A stretch of DNA of 64,000 bases from SAR202 cluster bacterium (GTDB lineage Bacteria > Chloroflexota > Dehalococcoidia > Lucifugimonadales > UBA2962): positions 1-64,000 of the forward strand of contig JAKUTS010000005.1 in the NCBI GenBank assembly GCA_022447925.1, in the 5' to 3' direction. Positions 9,119 to 18,527 of this stretch are shown piece after piece. The notes under the pieces are model-generated. The model was not told the origin of the DNA and searched no databases. It saw only the letters and a program-made list of their open reading frames with translations. The position numbers and the translations under genes are program-made. The stretch's first letter is position 1. Each line of letters begins with the position of its first letter.

Positions 9119-9799
9119 ATGAAGACTCTCAACAAAGCTAAAGACATTAGAGTTGTATGGATGGGCGAGTCTGATTTCCAGGAAACTTGGGATTTACAAA
9201 AACGTTTGTCTGATCAAATCGCTAAAGGTGAAGCACCAGAAACAATTCTTTTATTAGAGCATAACAATGTTTACACTCTAGGAAGAAGAGGTAAAAGAGA
9301 AGATATCTTATTGCAAAATGCAGAACTCGATGCAATGGGAATAGAGGTTCATCAAATAGATAGGGGCGGTGAAGTCACGTATCATGGTCCCGGCCAACTA
9401 GTTGGATACCCTATATTAGATGTGCGTAAGCTGGGAGGTCCATTGCGTCTAGTTTGTGCTTTACAGAATGCCATGATTAGCTCTTTATCTGACTTTGGAA
9501 TTTCTGCCATTTGTGAAAATAAACCAACGGGAGTCTGGGTTCAAGATGCGAAAATCGGAGCAATTGGATTAAGAGTAAGTAAAGGTTTTTCTACGCATGG
9601 ATTCGCATTAAACGTTTCTCCTGACCTGAGGTTTTTTGAACATATAGTTCCTTGTGGAATGCCAGGAATTACTGTGACATCAATGGAAAAACTTTTAACT
9701 AAGGTAGATTTAGTTGATTTTGCTAGAGCTATTTCAAAGAACCTGACAAAAGAAATAGGTAGACAAGAGTGTTGGGCCGACAAAACAGATATGGTTTAG
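9119..9799 (+). CDS. lipB: Octanoyltransferase (lipoate biosynthesis)
   Basis: Moves octanoyl groups from acyl carrier protein to the lipoyl domains of E2 and GcvH proteins. The 226-residue protein carries RGGEVTYHGPGQLVGYPI (82-99) and both catalytic residues: Lys145 in DAKIGAIGLR and Cys179 in VPCGMPG, matching K135 and C169 of E. coli LipB. It starts 10 bases after the E2 gene, so acyl acceptor and donor enzyme are co-expressed. Lipoyl synthase (lipA) is not in this window. Confidence 0.96.
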   Translation: MKTLNKAKDIRVVWMGESDFQETWDLQKRLSDQIAKGEAPETILLLEHNNVYTLGRRGKREDILLQNAELDAMGIEVHQIDRGGEVTYHGPGQLVGYPILDVRKLGGPLRLVCALQNAMISSLSDFGISAICENKPTGVWVQDAKIGAIGLRVSKGFSTHGFALNVSPDLRFFEHIVPCGMPGITVTSMEKLLTKVDLVDFARAISKNLTKEIGRQECWADKTDMV

Positions 9800-9831
9800 T
9801 TTACAATTAAGTTTTAACTGAATTTTATTTT

Positions 9832-12800
9832 ATGATCTCTTCAGCTTCAGAAAAACACTTAAACACATTAAATCTTATCCGGCAAAGATTAATTAACGAA
9901 TGGAAACTTATGCTGTCAATATTCTCCGGAGTATTGATAGCGACCATTCTTATTTCAGGCGCACCAATATATCTTGACTCTCTAGAACGGATTAGCGTTA
10001 ATACAGCCTTCGATCGAACCTCTGACGTAACCTTAAATGCGTTAATTTACACACCTAATATTGTGCTAACTCGTGAATCTCTTGAGCAAAGCCAACAAAA
10101 AGTTAACAATGCTGTGAAAGAGTACATAGAAGAGGTATATGTTGACGAAAGACGCCTCATAAGAAGTCAAAATTATTTAGCCGGATTACCTTATAGGCCT
10201 TTGGAGACCAGAATGGTTTCACGAGGATATTTACAGTCCATGGAGAACATTGATCAAAATATTGTCTTTATTGAAGGCAGAATGGCTTCCGATGAGATAA
10301 AGCAAGGAGAATCTGGCCCATTGATTGAGGTGATACTCGGATCTCCTTCGCTAAATATTTATGATTTAAAAGTCAACGATGTGATAGAACTCACCACTTT
10401 TATAGACAGTGAAATAACTATATCTGCAAAGATTACTGGAATTTTTGAACCAATAGAACCAAAATCACCTTATTGGAGAGAAAACTCTGATACCTTTCTT
10501 AAGCCTGCCCCATTAGAAGACCCTGTAGAGCAGGGCGTAATGGTTGATCCTGAAGAACCTCCCCTTCCATTTTTCGTAACTGAAAATACTTTAATTGAGT
10601 CTATATCGAGCTCATTCCCAGGTACGCTGGTTAGTTCATCATGGCTTTTGTTTTTAGATCGGGAAAACTTGAAAAATTATGATGTTCAAGACGCTAAACT
10701 GAAATTCTCTAACTTTAGAGAGGATATCTCTTTATCGTTGCCTGGATCGTTCATACTGTCAATTGTTCCAAAAGTGCTAGAGACATACGAGACGCGCAGC
10801 CTTTATACGAGTATTCCACTATTACTTCTTTTGACACTTATGATAGTGACTGTTCTATATTACATGTCAATGATGGTGTCTTATTTAGTACAGAGCAGAG
10901 AAGAAGATGTTGTTCGCCTCAGAACTCGTGGTATCAGTACCTTTAACCTGTTTCGTGTTTATCTAATCGAAATATTAGTCATAATTATTGGCGCTGTAGC
11001 AATTGGACCTTTTATTGCTATGGGTTTAATTGCAGCAGCCGGTAAGCTTCCGTACTTTGATGCAATCACTTCTGGTGATTTCATTCCCGTGCAGCTATCT
11101 TGGCAGCCATTTGTGATAGGAGCGGGATTAGGGGTTTTATGTTTAGCCATATATACAATTGCTGGTTTAATTTCTGCTAGGGCAGGAGTTATCTCTCAGA
11201 GGCTAAAAGCTTCTCGCCCACAACTCACGCCGTTTTTCCAAAGATATTACATCGACATAGTATTTTTGATTATAGGTGGAATTGTTTTTTGGCAATTACA
11301 AAGTAGTGGAAGTTTTTTATCTAATAACGCTGCGAACGTAGAACAAATAAACGAAGGATTACTATTTGCTCCAGTATTGTTTCTAATCGGTGTTGCGCTT
11401 ATTTTTATGAGAGTATTCCCTTTGGTTATTAGGTATTTTGTTGGTGAAGATGTTTCTCTGATTGATCTAATTATGTACATAACAATAATAATGATCATTC
11501 CTGTTTATGCTATCCAATTATTTTTTGATCAACGGGGGTTTAACTGGCTTTATTTTATATTGATCGGACTAGGGTTTTTAATTTGTTACCGTTGGACTAT
11601 CGGTCAAATCCAATCTCAACAAAGAAGGAACTTGTGGATCTTAGTCGGGTTAGTGGCTCAAGTCCCATTTGTAGCCATATATGTATACTTGTCCCAAACC
11701 TCACTTGAATCATCATACTTTCTGTACGAAATAATCATTTCTTTTTTGATAGCGATTGTGCCCCTGCAAATCCTTTTCATTGTTTTGAGGTACATCTCAA
11801 GTAGTTACCCTGTGTGGATTTCAGTTAGTTTGTGGCACATGGCTCGTAACCCATTTCAATATAGCTGGTTAGTTTTATTATTGGTGTTAATTACAGGAAT
11901 GGCGGTTTTATCGACCACAGTTGGTGGAACGTTAGATAAAAGCCAACTTGAGCGAGTGCTACATAAGACTGCATCTGATGTACGAGTCACGGGACTTCCG
12001 GTAGATAGAAGTAGAGGCGTGGATCAGACTAGAGAATATTTCCAAGATATTGAGGGAGTATCAAACAGTGCCTTGGCATATCGTGGGGCTGCTACACCTG
12101 GGTCTACGGGAGCTGGGTTTCAATTCGATGTATTAGCAGTACAGCCGGAAGAATTTACAGAGATCTCTTGGTTTAGAGAAGATTATGCCGAATTAGATTT
12201 AACAACTCTTATGAATGATCTGCAAGTAAAGAGTGACTTAGAAAAATTACAGATTCCAGAAAATTCTAAAGAGATTGGAATTCATGTAAAACCCGAGGAA
12301 AATTATCCGAATATTTTTGTATGGTTAATAGTTGAAGATGCTAGAGGTTTTGTTAGAACGATCACTTTAGGTAGAACTGAAAAATCAGAGTGGCATTTAT
12401 TAAAAGCCGATATACCTGAAAACCTCATCGCTCCAATAAGCATAGTTTCCGTCCAAATTTACGAACCAGTTTTAGGAGCTAATGGTTCAATAGGTTCAAT
12501 GCAATTCGACGACATTTTTGTTGTAACTGATTCAGGCTCACAAAAAGTTGTTGAAGACTTTGAGGGACCATTACTATGGCGCACCTTAGTTTCAACCCCA
12601 TTAGCCACTCACCAGTTATCAACAAATAATATAGAACCTAAATCTGGAGAGAGGAACGCGGAATTCCAATTCGGGAAAGACACTGCTGATGGGATAAGAG
12701 GGTTTTATTTTGCACCTTCTGGGGGACAAGTACCCGTGATAATAAATGAAAGCTTGTCCTTGAGTACAGGCATTGAACTTTCAGACAACGTATTAGTGAC

Positions 12801-13521
12801 AATAAATGGCCAGGTGATACCGATCAAAGTAATTCATGTAATTAATAATTTTCCTACTTTGCGGTCTGATAGAGGATTTTTAATCGGTGATTTAAATTTA
12901 ATGCTTCGTGTTCTGAAAATGAAAGCATCGAATTCAATTGATAATGCGAATGAGTTATTTTTATCTGTACAGCAAGGCTCTAGTGATGAAGTTGTAAATA
13001 AAATCTATAGTATTCTAGGCAGGGCAGATCCTGTAAGGATATATGATAAAAGTTCCAGCTTATCCTCCAGTGAGCTAGATCCTCTTGTTTCTGGTGGCTG
13101 GAAATCGATGGTGGTAGTCGCTATTTTCGTAGTCATTTTTACTGGGGCATTGGGTTATGCTACTTATTTGTTATCGTTCTCTGCGCGATCAAATATACAA
13201 ATGGCTTCTCTAAGAACTCTTGGACTGTCTCGAGCTCAAATGATCGGGCTTCTCTACTTAGAAAACCTAGCCATATTTGCTTTAGGCATTGGATTAGGTA
13301 CGTGGGCCGGTTTTCAGATGAGTGAATTAATGGTTGATTCAGTTGCAGTCACTGAAACTGGAAATAAGGTTATGCCAGTTTTTCAGATTGTTACTAATTG
13401 GCAAATAATGTGGCCAGTTTATGGGATATTGACAATGATATTTATTACTGCAGTTTTGTTTATGTACAGGGGAGTAATCAAAGTTGATTTGCCTTCAATT
13501 TCCAGAAGGATGATTAATTAA
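9832..13521 (+). CDS. Giant FtsX/MacB-like ABC transporter permease 1
   Basis: A 1,229-residue membrane protein. An N-terminal membrane segment (about 27-46) is followed by a large extracytoplasmic domain. A cluster of membrane helices (about 325-450) follows, with the FtsX-type block in which EEDVVRLRTRGIS sits between helices. Further helices occupy about 475-690. A second large exterior domain (about 700-1,080) and a final FtsX-like helix set (about 1,090-1,215, with MASLRTLGLSRAQM) complete it. It is about twice the size of MacB-type permeases, as if two FtsX units were fused. It starts 32 bases after lipB and abuts a similar permease, followed by two ATPases. Substrate unknown; lipids, peptides or cell-wall signalling are all possible for this class. 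Confidence 0.85.
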   Translation: MISSASEKHLNTLNLIRQRLINEWKLMLSIFSGVLIATILISGAPIYLDSLERISVNTAFDRTSDVTLNALIYTPNIVLTRESLEQSQQKVNNAVKEYIEEVYVDERRLIRSQNYLAGLPYRPLETRMVSRGYLQSMENIDQNIVFIEGRMASDEIKQGESGPLIEVILGSPSLNIYDLKVNDVIELTTFIDSEITISAKITGIFEPIEPKSPYWRENSDTFLKPAPLEDPVEQGVMVDPEEPPLPFFVTENTLIESISSSFPGTLVSSSWLLFLDRENLKNYDVQDAKLKFSNFREDISLSLPGSFILSIVPKVLETYETRSLYTSIPLLLLLTLMIVTVLYYMSMMVSYLVQSREEDVVRLRTRGISTFNLFRVYLIEILVIIIGAVAIGPFIAMGLIAAAGKLPYFDAITSGDFIPVQLSWQPFVIGAGLGVLCLAIYTIAGLISARAGVISQRLKASRPQLTPFFQRYYIDIVFLIIGGIVFWQLQSSGSFLSNNAANVEQINEGLLFAPVLFLIGVALIFMRVFPLVIRYFVGEDVSLIDLIMYITIIMIIPVYAIQLFFDQRGFNWLYFILIGLGFLICYRWTIGQIQSQQRRNLWILVGLVAQVPFVAIYVYLSQTSLESSYFLYEIIISFLIAIVPLQILFIVLRYISSSYPVWISVSLWHMARNPFQYSWLVLLLVLITGMAVLSTTVGGTLDKSQLERVLHKTASDVRVTGLPVDRSRGVDQTREYFQDIEGVSNSALAYRGAATPGSTGAGFQFDVLAVQPEEFTEISWFREDYAELDLTTLMNDLQVKSDLEKLQIPENSKEIGIHVKPEENYPNIFVWLIVEDARGFVRTITLGRTEKSEWHLLKADIPENLIAPISIVSVQIYEPVLGANGSIGSMQFDDIFVVTDSGSQKVVEDFEGPLLWRTLVSTPLATHQLSTNNIEPKSGERNAEFQFGKDTADGIRGFYFAPSGGQVPVIINESLSLSTGIELSDNVLVTINGQVIPIKVIHVINNFPTLRSDRGFLIGDLNLMLRVLKMKASNSIDNANELFLSVQQGSSDEVVNKIYSILGRADPVRIYDKSSSLSSSELDPLVSGGWKSMVVVAIFVVIFTGALGYATYLLSFSARSNIQMASLRTLGLSRAQMIGLLYLENLAIFALGIGLGTWAGFQMSELMVDSVAVTETGNKVMPVFQIVTNWQIMWPVYGILTMIFITAVLFMYRGVIKVDLPSISRRMIN

Positions 13522-16500
13522 TTGTTATCAGATTTTATTACAACATGGAAATTCGTAATTAAGAGAAGTTTGTCTCATGCCCGTTTACTGATATCAGTTG
13601 TAATTGGGGTGTTATTAGCTGCAGCGATATTGTCTGGAACGGTAATATATTTTAATTCTCTCAAGGAAATAGCTCTTGATGAAACATTAGATGCTATGCC
13701 AAGTAATGATCGTGATCTAGTTGCTAAGGCAATGAGAGGACCGACAACTACTGAAGAGTATAAAAAAGTTACCAGTTTGATCGTTAATGAAGCCACCAGG
13801 ACAATAGGCTGGTTTTCCAATAGCCTGATTTATGGAGGCAGCTCAGCTACATTCTTTTTGACTGAGCCTGGTAAAGAAGAGTCTGCTGGTAAAGACAACG
13901 CGCGCGCTTATTTTGCATTCTCACCTGACTTGAACAAATATGCTGGCCTTATTGATGGGGGATCAATACCGGACAATTCCAAAGGATTACAAGATGGTGA
14001 CTCACCACTTGTTATTCAAGCCCTTATTTCTGAAGAATCAGCCTGGGAATCCGGGATTAAAATAGGTGATACGTTGACCGTAGTTCCATTTTGGAGTGAT
14101 CAAATTGACAGCGCAGACGTATTGATTACAGGTGTACTTCGTCAATTAAACCCAGAAGCTGATTTTTGGCACTTAAATGAACTAGTTTTTGCTGCTAACA
14201 CTGGGTCGTCATTCAGGACAGTTCCATTTTATATATCTGAAGAGACCTATTTTGAAGTTTTAGGTAATTCGTTTCCCGATATGGACAGTAATTATGGATG
14301 GATGTTCTCTGTAAACAAGGATCTTATAAGTGCTGATAGGGCACAAGAAGGAATCATAAGTATTGATACACTTCAATCTAGATTACAAAGTAAATTATCT
14401 AGTTATCGTCAATTCACATCATTAGATGAGGTGCTGGTTGACTACGATAAAAGGCTATTCTTTTCTAAGTTACCTATGTTTGTTTTACTTGTACTTGTGG
14501 CAGTGGTGGTTCTTTATTATATTGTCACTTTATCTGGCTTGTTAATAGAGCGACAGAAGGGTGAAATAGCGTTACTGAGGAGCCGAGGCGCCGGATTCTG
14601 GCATCTAATATCTATTTTTACTGTTGAAGGGTTAACCATATCTGGGATGTCGATAGCATTAGGCCCTTTAATGGCTGCTGGAGCCATAAAACTAGCGGGA
14701 TCGACTCCAATATTTGCCGACTTGTTAGGTGGAACAGGTCTAGACGTTAATTTATCTGGGTCGGCATTTGCGCTTGGAGCTGTGGGTGGTATATTTTCTT
14801 TTTGCGCACTAATGATACCGGCAATTCAAGCGTCTCGGGTATCTGTAACAGCTTATCGGCGTGAAAGTGCACGCCCAAGTGGACTACCATTTTTCCAAAA
14901 ATATTACATCGATGTTCTATTATTAATTCTGCTCGTAGTGCTTTTTAGACAATTGAGCGAGCAGGGCTCGCTTTTTGCCACTCAAACTTTTGGTGCAACA
15001 ACTGCCAATTATTTGTTATTGGCAGTTCCAGCAATTACTCTTTTAGGCTTTGCTTTGGTTTTACTTAGATTGTTTCCTATAGCTTTAAATTTAGCGAGTC
15101 GTGTCCTATCGAAAGTTTTGCCCGTAGGTCCCACGCTGGGCTTATGGCAAATGGCAAGGAATCCTGCGTATTACGCGCGGCTATCTCTTCTGTTGATTTT
15201 AACTGCGGGCCTAGGTATTTTTGCGGCTAGCTTTGGTGGGACACTGGATCGTAGTTTCGAAGAAAGGGTCTTATATTCTACTGGTAGTGAGATTCGAATT
15301 GATGGCATTTCGACGGACGCCAGTGGTTTTACAAAACCATTACAATCAAGTTATGAAGAAATTGAGGGTATTGAAGCCGCTTCGTCTGTGTATCGTGGAT
15401 CCGCCTATGACTACACGGATCTAACATCAGACAAAATTCAAATACTGGCTATTAACCCTGGTACTTTTGATGATGTGGGATGGTTCAGGGATGATTTCTT
15501 TAATATAGACAGACAAGAGTTGTTAGATTCATTAAAATCTGGGGACGTTGCAGAAGGAATTCCAATTCCGGAAGACGCTCGGACTCTAGCTATAATTGCC
15601 AAAGCAGACCGACCTCAACCAACTGTTAGATTGGCAGCACGAATTGTTGATGCAAATGATAGATATTTTACTTACGAGATGGGGACACTGGATACGTCTA
15701 ATGTTCAATTGTATGAAGTGTCTTTAACAAGGACTAGCAGGTCAACATCCCGGTTGACAAGAGGCCAACAACTCGAACCAACAGCCCCATTGAGGTTAGT
15801 TTCTATAGCTATAGAGGAAACAAATACTTTGGGGAGTACATTTCCTGGGCAAATAACTATAGGCCAAATTAGCGTAAGGAATGCAGAGGGGGAGAGATTT
15901 CCTGTCGATGACTCTATTGATAATATGATGTGGAATCCGTTATCAATGAACTCTGACTCAATTGGAGACTTTATAACTGTATCCGATGTTGATATAGAAG
16001 GGTTAGATGGGAAATCAGTTTCATTTAACTGGTCTACAGGCCCATCTTTAGTTCCAAGAGGGATGTATTATGGAACTAAGATGTCGTTTGTTCCGGTTAT
16101 TGGAAGCGAGTCATTTGCTGCATCCTCTGGTCATGAGATCGGGGATTTATTCTACATTTACGTTGCAAGCAAGAGGGTTCCCGTTAAATTGGTAAATAGT
16201 TTTATCTATTTTCCAACCCTTGATGTTAATAGTGAAATTCATCTTGTGGCAGACATCAAAAATTTAATTTCATTTGCTAATTTAGATACTTCGCAGCGTG
16301 AATTAAAGCCAAATGAAATGTGGCTTAAACTTGATGCTGAAGGGGAAGATAAGTCCGATCTCATTGGGTCTTTAAAGAATGAACCTTTTGGTGCCACAAA
16401 CGTCTTTGAAAGGGACAGATTGTTGGAGGAAAGTAGTGTAGATCCACTGACTAAAGCGGGGTGGAGGGCTATTTTGTTCATAGCTTTCGGGGCGGTCTTT

Positions 16501-16884
16501 ATATTGAGCTGTTTAGGATTCGTTGTGCATGCTTATGTTTCGTTTAGTGGACGTAGAGTCCAATTTGCTCTGCTAAGAACTGTCGGCCTAACTCAATTAC
16601 AAATAGGTACGGTTGTACTTTTGGAGCAGGTTTTTGTAATTGCAACTGGAATGGCCTTAGGAGCATGGATGGGTCAAAATCTTGGCGCAATAATCATGCC
16701 GTTTATTGCAAATGATGATATTGGAACCAAAGTCCTACCGCCTTTCGTAACAGAGATAAGCTGGGTTGCATTAATTGGAACATACGCAGCTATGATTGTT
16801 GTGTTCACAGCAATAACTTTTTCGATGATATGGTTTGTTCGACGCATATCAGTGGTAACAACGTTAAGAATAGGGGAGAATTAA
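13522..16884 (+). CDS. Giant FtsX/MacB-like ABC transporter permease 2
   Basis: A 1,120-residue paralog of the preceding permease with the same plan: N-terminal membrane segment, exterior domain, helix cluster with the KGEIALLRSRGAGFW block, central helices, a second exterior domain, and a C-terminal helix set with FALLRTVGLTQLQI. Matching segments include LPFFQKYYIDVLLL here against TPFFQRYYIDIVFL in permease 1. The start codon is TTG immediately after the stop of permease 1, with AAGGA about 12 bases before, so translation is probably coupled. Together the two would form the two halves of one exporter. Confidence 0.85.
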   Translation: MLSDFITTWKFVIKRSLSHARLLISVVIGVLLAAAILSGTVIYFNSLKEIALDETLDAMPSNDRDLVAKAMRGPTTTEEYKKVTSLIVNEATRTIGWFSNSLIYGGSSATFFLTEPGKEESAGKDNARAYFAFSPDLNKYAGLIDGGSIPDNSKGLQDGDSPLVIQALISEESAWESGIKIGDTLTVVPFWSDQIDSADVLITGVLRQLNPEADFWHLNELVFAANTGSSFRTVPFYISEETYFEVLGNSFPDMDSNYGWMFSVNKDLISADRAQEGIISIDTLQSRLQSKLSSYRQFTSLDEVLVDYDKRLFFSKLPMFVLLVLVAVVVLYYIVTLSGLLIERQKGEIALLRSRGAGFWHLISIFTVEGLTISGMSIALGPLMAAGAIKLAGSTPIFADLLGGTGLDVNLSGSAFALGAVGGIFSFCALMIPAIQASRVSVTAYRRESARPSGLPFFQKYYIDVLLLILLVVLFRQLSEQGSLFATQTFGATTANYLLLAVPAITLLGFALVLLRLFPIALNLASRVLSKVLPVGPTLGLWQMARNPAYYARLSLLLILTAGLGIFAASFGGTLDRSFEERVLYSTGSEIRIDGISTDASGFTKPLQSSYEEIEGIEAASSVYRGSAYDYTDLTSDKIQILAINPGTFDDVGWFRDDFFNIDRQELLDSLKSGDVAEGIPIPEDARTLAIIAKADRPQPTVRLAARIVDANDRYFTYEMGTLDTSNVQLYEVSLTRTSRSTSRLTRGQQLEPTAPLRLVSIAIEETNTLGSTFPGQITIGQISVRNAEGERFPVDDSIDNMMWNPLSMNSDSIGDFITVSDVDIEGLDGKSVSFNWSTGPSLVPRGMYYGTKMSFVPVIGSESFAASSGHEIGDLFYIYVASKRVPVKLVNSFIYFPTLDVNSEIHLVADIKNLISFANLDTSQRELKPNEMWLKLDAEGEDKSDLIGSLKNEPFGATNVFERDRLLEESSVDPLTKAGWRAILFIAFGAVFILSCLGFVVHAYVSFSGRRVQFALLRTVGLTQLQIGTVVLLEQVFVIATGMALGAWMGQNLGAIIMPFIANDDIGTKVLPPFVTEISWVALIGTYAAMIVVFTAITFSMIWFVRRISVVTTLRIGEN

Positions 16885-16887
16885 TTT

Positions 16888-17763
16888 GTGATAAATGCAG
16901 AAAAATTGAATCACATTTCATGTGAAGACGTATTTAAGATATATAAGATCGCCGATTTAGAGGTTGTGGCATTACGCGGCCTTGATCTTGACGTTGAAAG
17001 CGGAGAGATAGTTGCCATCGTTGGTGCTAGCGGTTCTGGTAAATCCACTTTGTTGAATATATTGGCTGGTTACGACTTGCCTTCAGCGGGAAAAGTGTCA
17101 GTTTTAGGCAGAGATCTATTAAGTATGACCTCTTCTGAAATAGAAGAATATCGTAGAACTAAGGTGGGTTTTATTTGGCAGCAGACAGGTCGAAACATGT
17201 TTCCTTATTTAACTGCAATAGAAAATGTTGAATTGCCCATGATGTTAATTGGAGATACTCCTGCCAAGAGGCGTAAAAGAGCTAAGGACTTGCTTGAATT
17301 GGTAGGGTTGGGTGATCGAATGAATCATAAACAAGACAGACTTTCTGGCGGCGAACAGCAGCGCGTCGCCATTGCTATATCCCTGGCAAATAATCCTCCA
17401 TTGTTGTTAGCTGATGAACCTACAGGTGAACTTGATGATGCGACTGCAGCTGAAGTTATGAAGGTTTTTGATTCAATTAATCAGGAATTGAACACGACCA
17501 TAATGATTGTCAGTCACGATCAAGATATAGCGTATAAGGTTGACAGAGTTGTTTTAATTAGAGATGGGAAATTATCGACCGAGATAATGCGGCAAAAATC
17601 AGGGGAAAAAGGAGACGAATTGGAGGAATTTATTATTGTCGATGGTAGTGGAAGAGTGCAAGTTCCTAAAACCTTATTGGATCGGACAAAAATTGAAAGA
17701 AGAGCTAAAGTAAGGATTGATGATCAAGGTGTTATTTTAGAACCTGGAGAGGATAAGAAATGA
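16888..17763 (+). CDS. ABC transporter ATPase (LolD/MacB type) with C-terminal AbrB-like domain
   Basis: A 291-residue protein. Residues about 1-235 are a MacB/LolD-type nucleotide-binding domain with Walker [10 protein letters not shown] (46-54), signature LSGGEQQR, Walker [13 protein letters not shown] and the switch His (VSHD). Residues about 245-285 are an extra tail in which [14 protein letters not shown], then [13 protein letters not shown], then GVILEP, follow the SpoVT/AbrB swapped-hairpin pattern (SKGR(V/I)xIPK...LGIKxGDKV...GIILxP). The start is GTG 16888 with AGGGGAG 9 bases before it. It overlaps the next ATPase gene by 4 bases. The tail could dimerise, bind DNA, or only be structural; that is inference. 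Confidence 0.88.
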   Translation: MINAEKLNHISCEDVFKIYKIADLEVVALRGLDLDVESGEIVAIVGASGSGKSTLLNILAGYDLPSAGKVSVLGRDLLSMTSSEIEEYRRTKVGFIWQQTGRNMFPYLTAIENVELPMMLIGDTPAKRRKRAKDLLELVGLGDRMNHKQDRLSGGEQQRVAIAISLANNPPLLLADEPTGELDDATAAEVMKVFDSINQELNTTIMIVSHDQDIAYKVDRVVLIRDGKLSTEIMRQKSGEKGDELEEFIIVDGSGRVQVPKTLLDRTKIERRAKVRIDDQGVILEPGEDKK

Positions 17764-18473
17764 GTGTAGATAAGTCTATTATATCTGTAGAAAAAGCGGC
17801 CAGGACTTTTGAGTTGGCTGGTGAAACAGTATCGGTTCTTAAGTCCATTGATCTAAATGTTAAGCACGGGGAATTTGTTACATTAATAGGGCGTTCTGGA
17901 TCTGGGAAAACTACATTACTTAATCTGTTATCGGGTCTTGATTCTCCAACGAGCGGTAAGGTTTTATTTGAAGATCATAATATGGCTGATCTAAATGAAG
18001 GCAAGTTAACTGAATTGCGTAGAAGTAAATTAGGATTTGTATTCCAAAGTTTCGGATTATTGCCACTATTATCTGCTTTTGAAAATGTTGAGCTGCCTTT
18101 GCGTATTTCGGGATTAGGCTCTCGAGAAAGAGACAAACAAACTAGGAAAGCCTTGGACATTGTAGGCCTCGTAGGCAGGTCTAATCATCGTCCTTACGAA
18201 CTTTCCGGCGGCGAACAACAACGAGTCGCTATAGCAAGAGCTATAGTTCATGACCCTGTGCTTATATTGGCTGATGAGCCGACTGGAGAATTAGACTCTG
18301 TTAATTCAAGGGCTATTTTTGGACTATTTAAACAAATGGTTGAGGAAAATGATATGGCCGTGGTGGCAGCAACGCATGATTCAAATCTTCTAGAAATGTC
18401 TGATCGTGTGTTGAGATTGTCTGAAGGTTATATTGAGGAAGATGCTACTTATGGTAAGAGATTTCGCGATTAA
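17760..18473 (+). CDS. ABC transporter ATPase (LolD/MacB type)
   Basis: A 237-residue nucleotide-binding subunit with Walker A GRSGSGKTT (44-52), the Q-loop VFQSFGLLPLLSAFENVELP, signature LSGGEQQR, Walker [15 protein letters not shown] and switch His in ATHD. This is the LolD/MacB/FtsE-like class that couples ATP turnover to mechanical movement of FtsX-like permeases. Its ATG overlaps the stop of the preceding ATPase. It has no C-terminal extension, unlike its neighbour, so the pair would be a heterodimer matching the two different permeases. This gene ends the four-gene block. Confidence 0.92.
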   Translation: MSVDKSIISVEKAARTFELAGETVSVLKSIDLNVKHGEFVTLIGRSGSGKTTLLNLLSGLDSPTSGKVLFEDHNMADLNEGKLTELRRSKLGFVFQSFGLLPLLSAFENVELPLRISGLGSRERDKQTRKALDIVGLVGRSNHRPYELSGGEQQRVAIARAIVHDPVLILADEPTGELDSVNSRAIFGLFKQMVEENDMAVVAATHDSNLLEMSDRVLRLSEGYIEEDATYGKRFRD

Positions 18474-18527
18474 TCTATATTTTAGATTACATTTAATTTA
18501 ATATGTGCTTAGAAAGAGGATGCCTAT

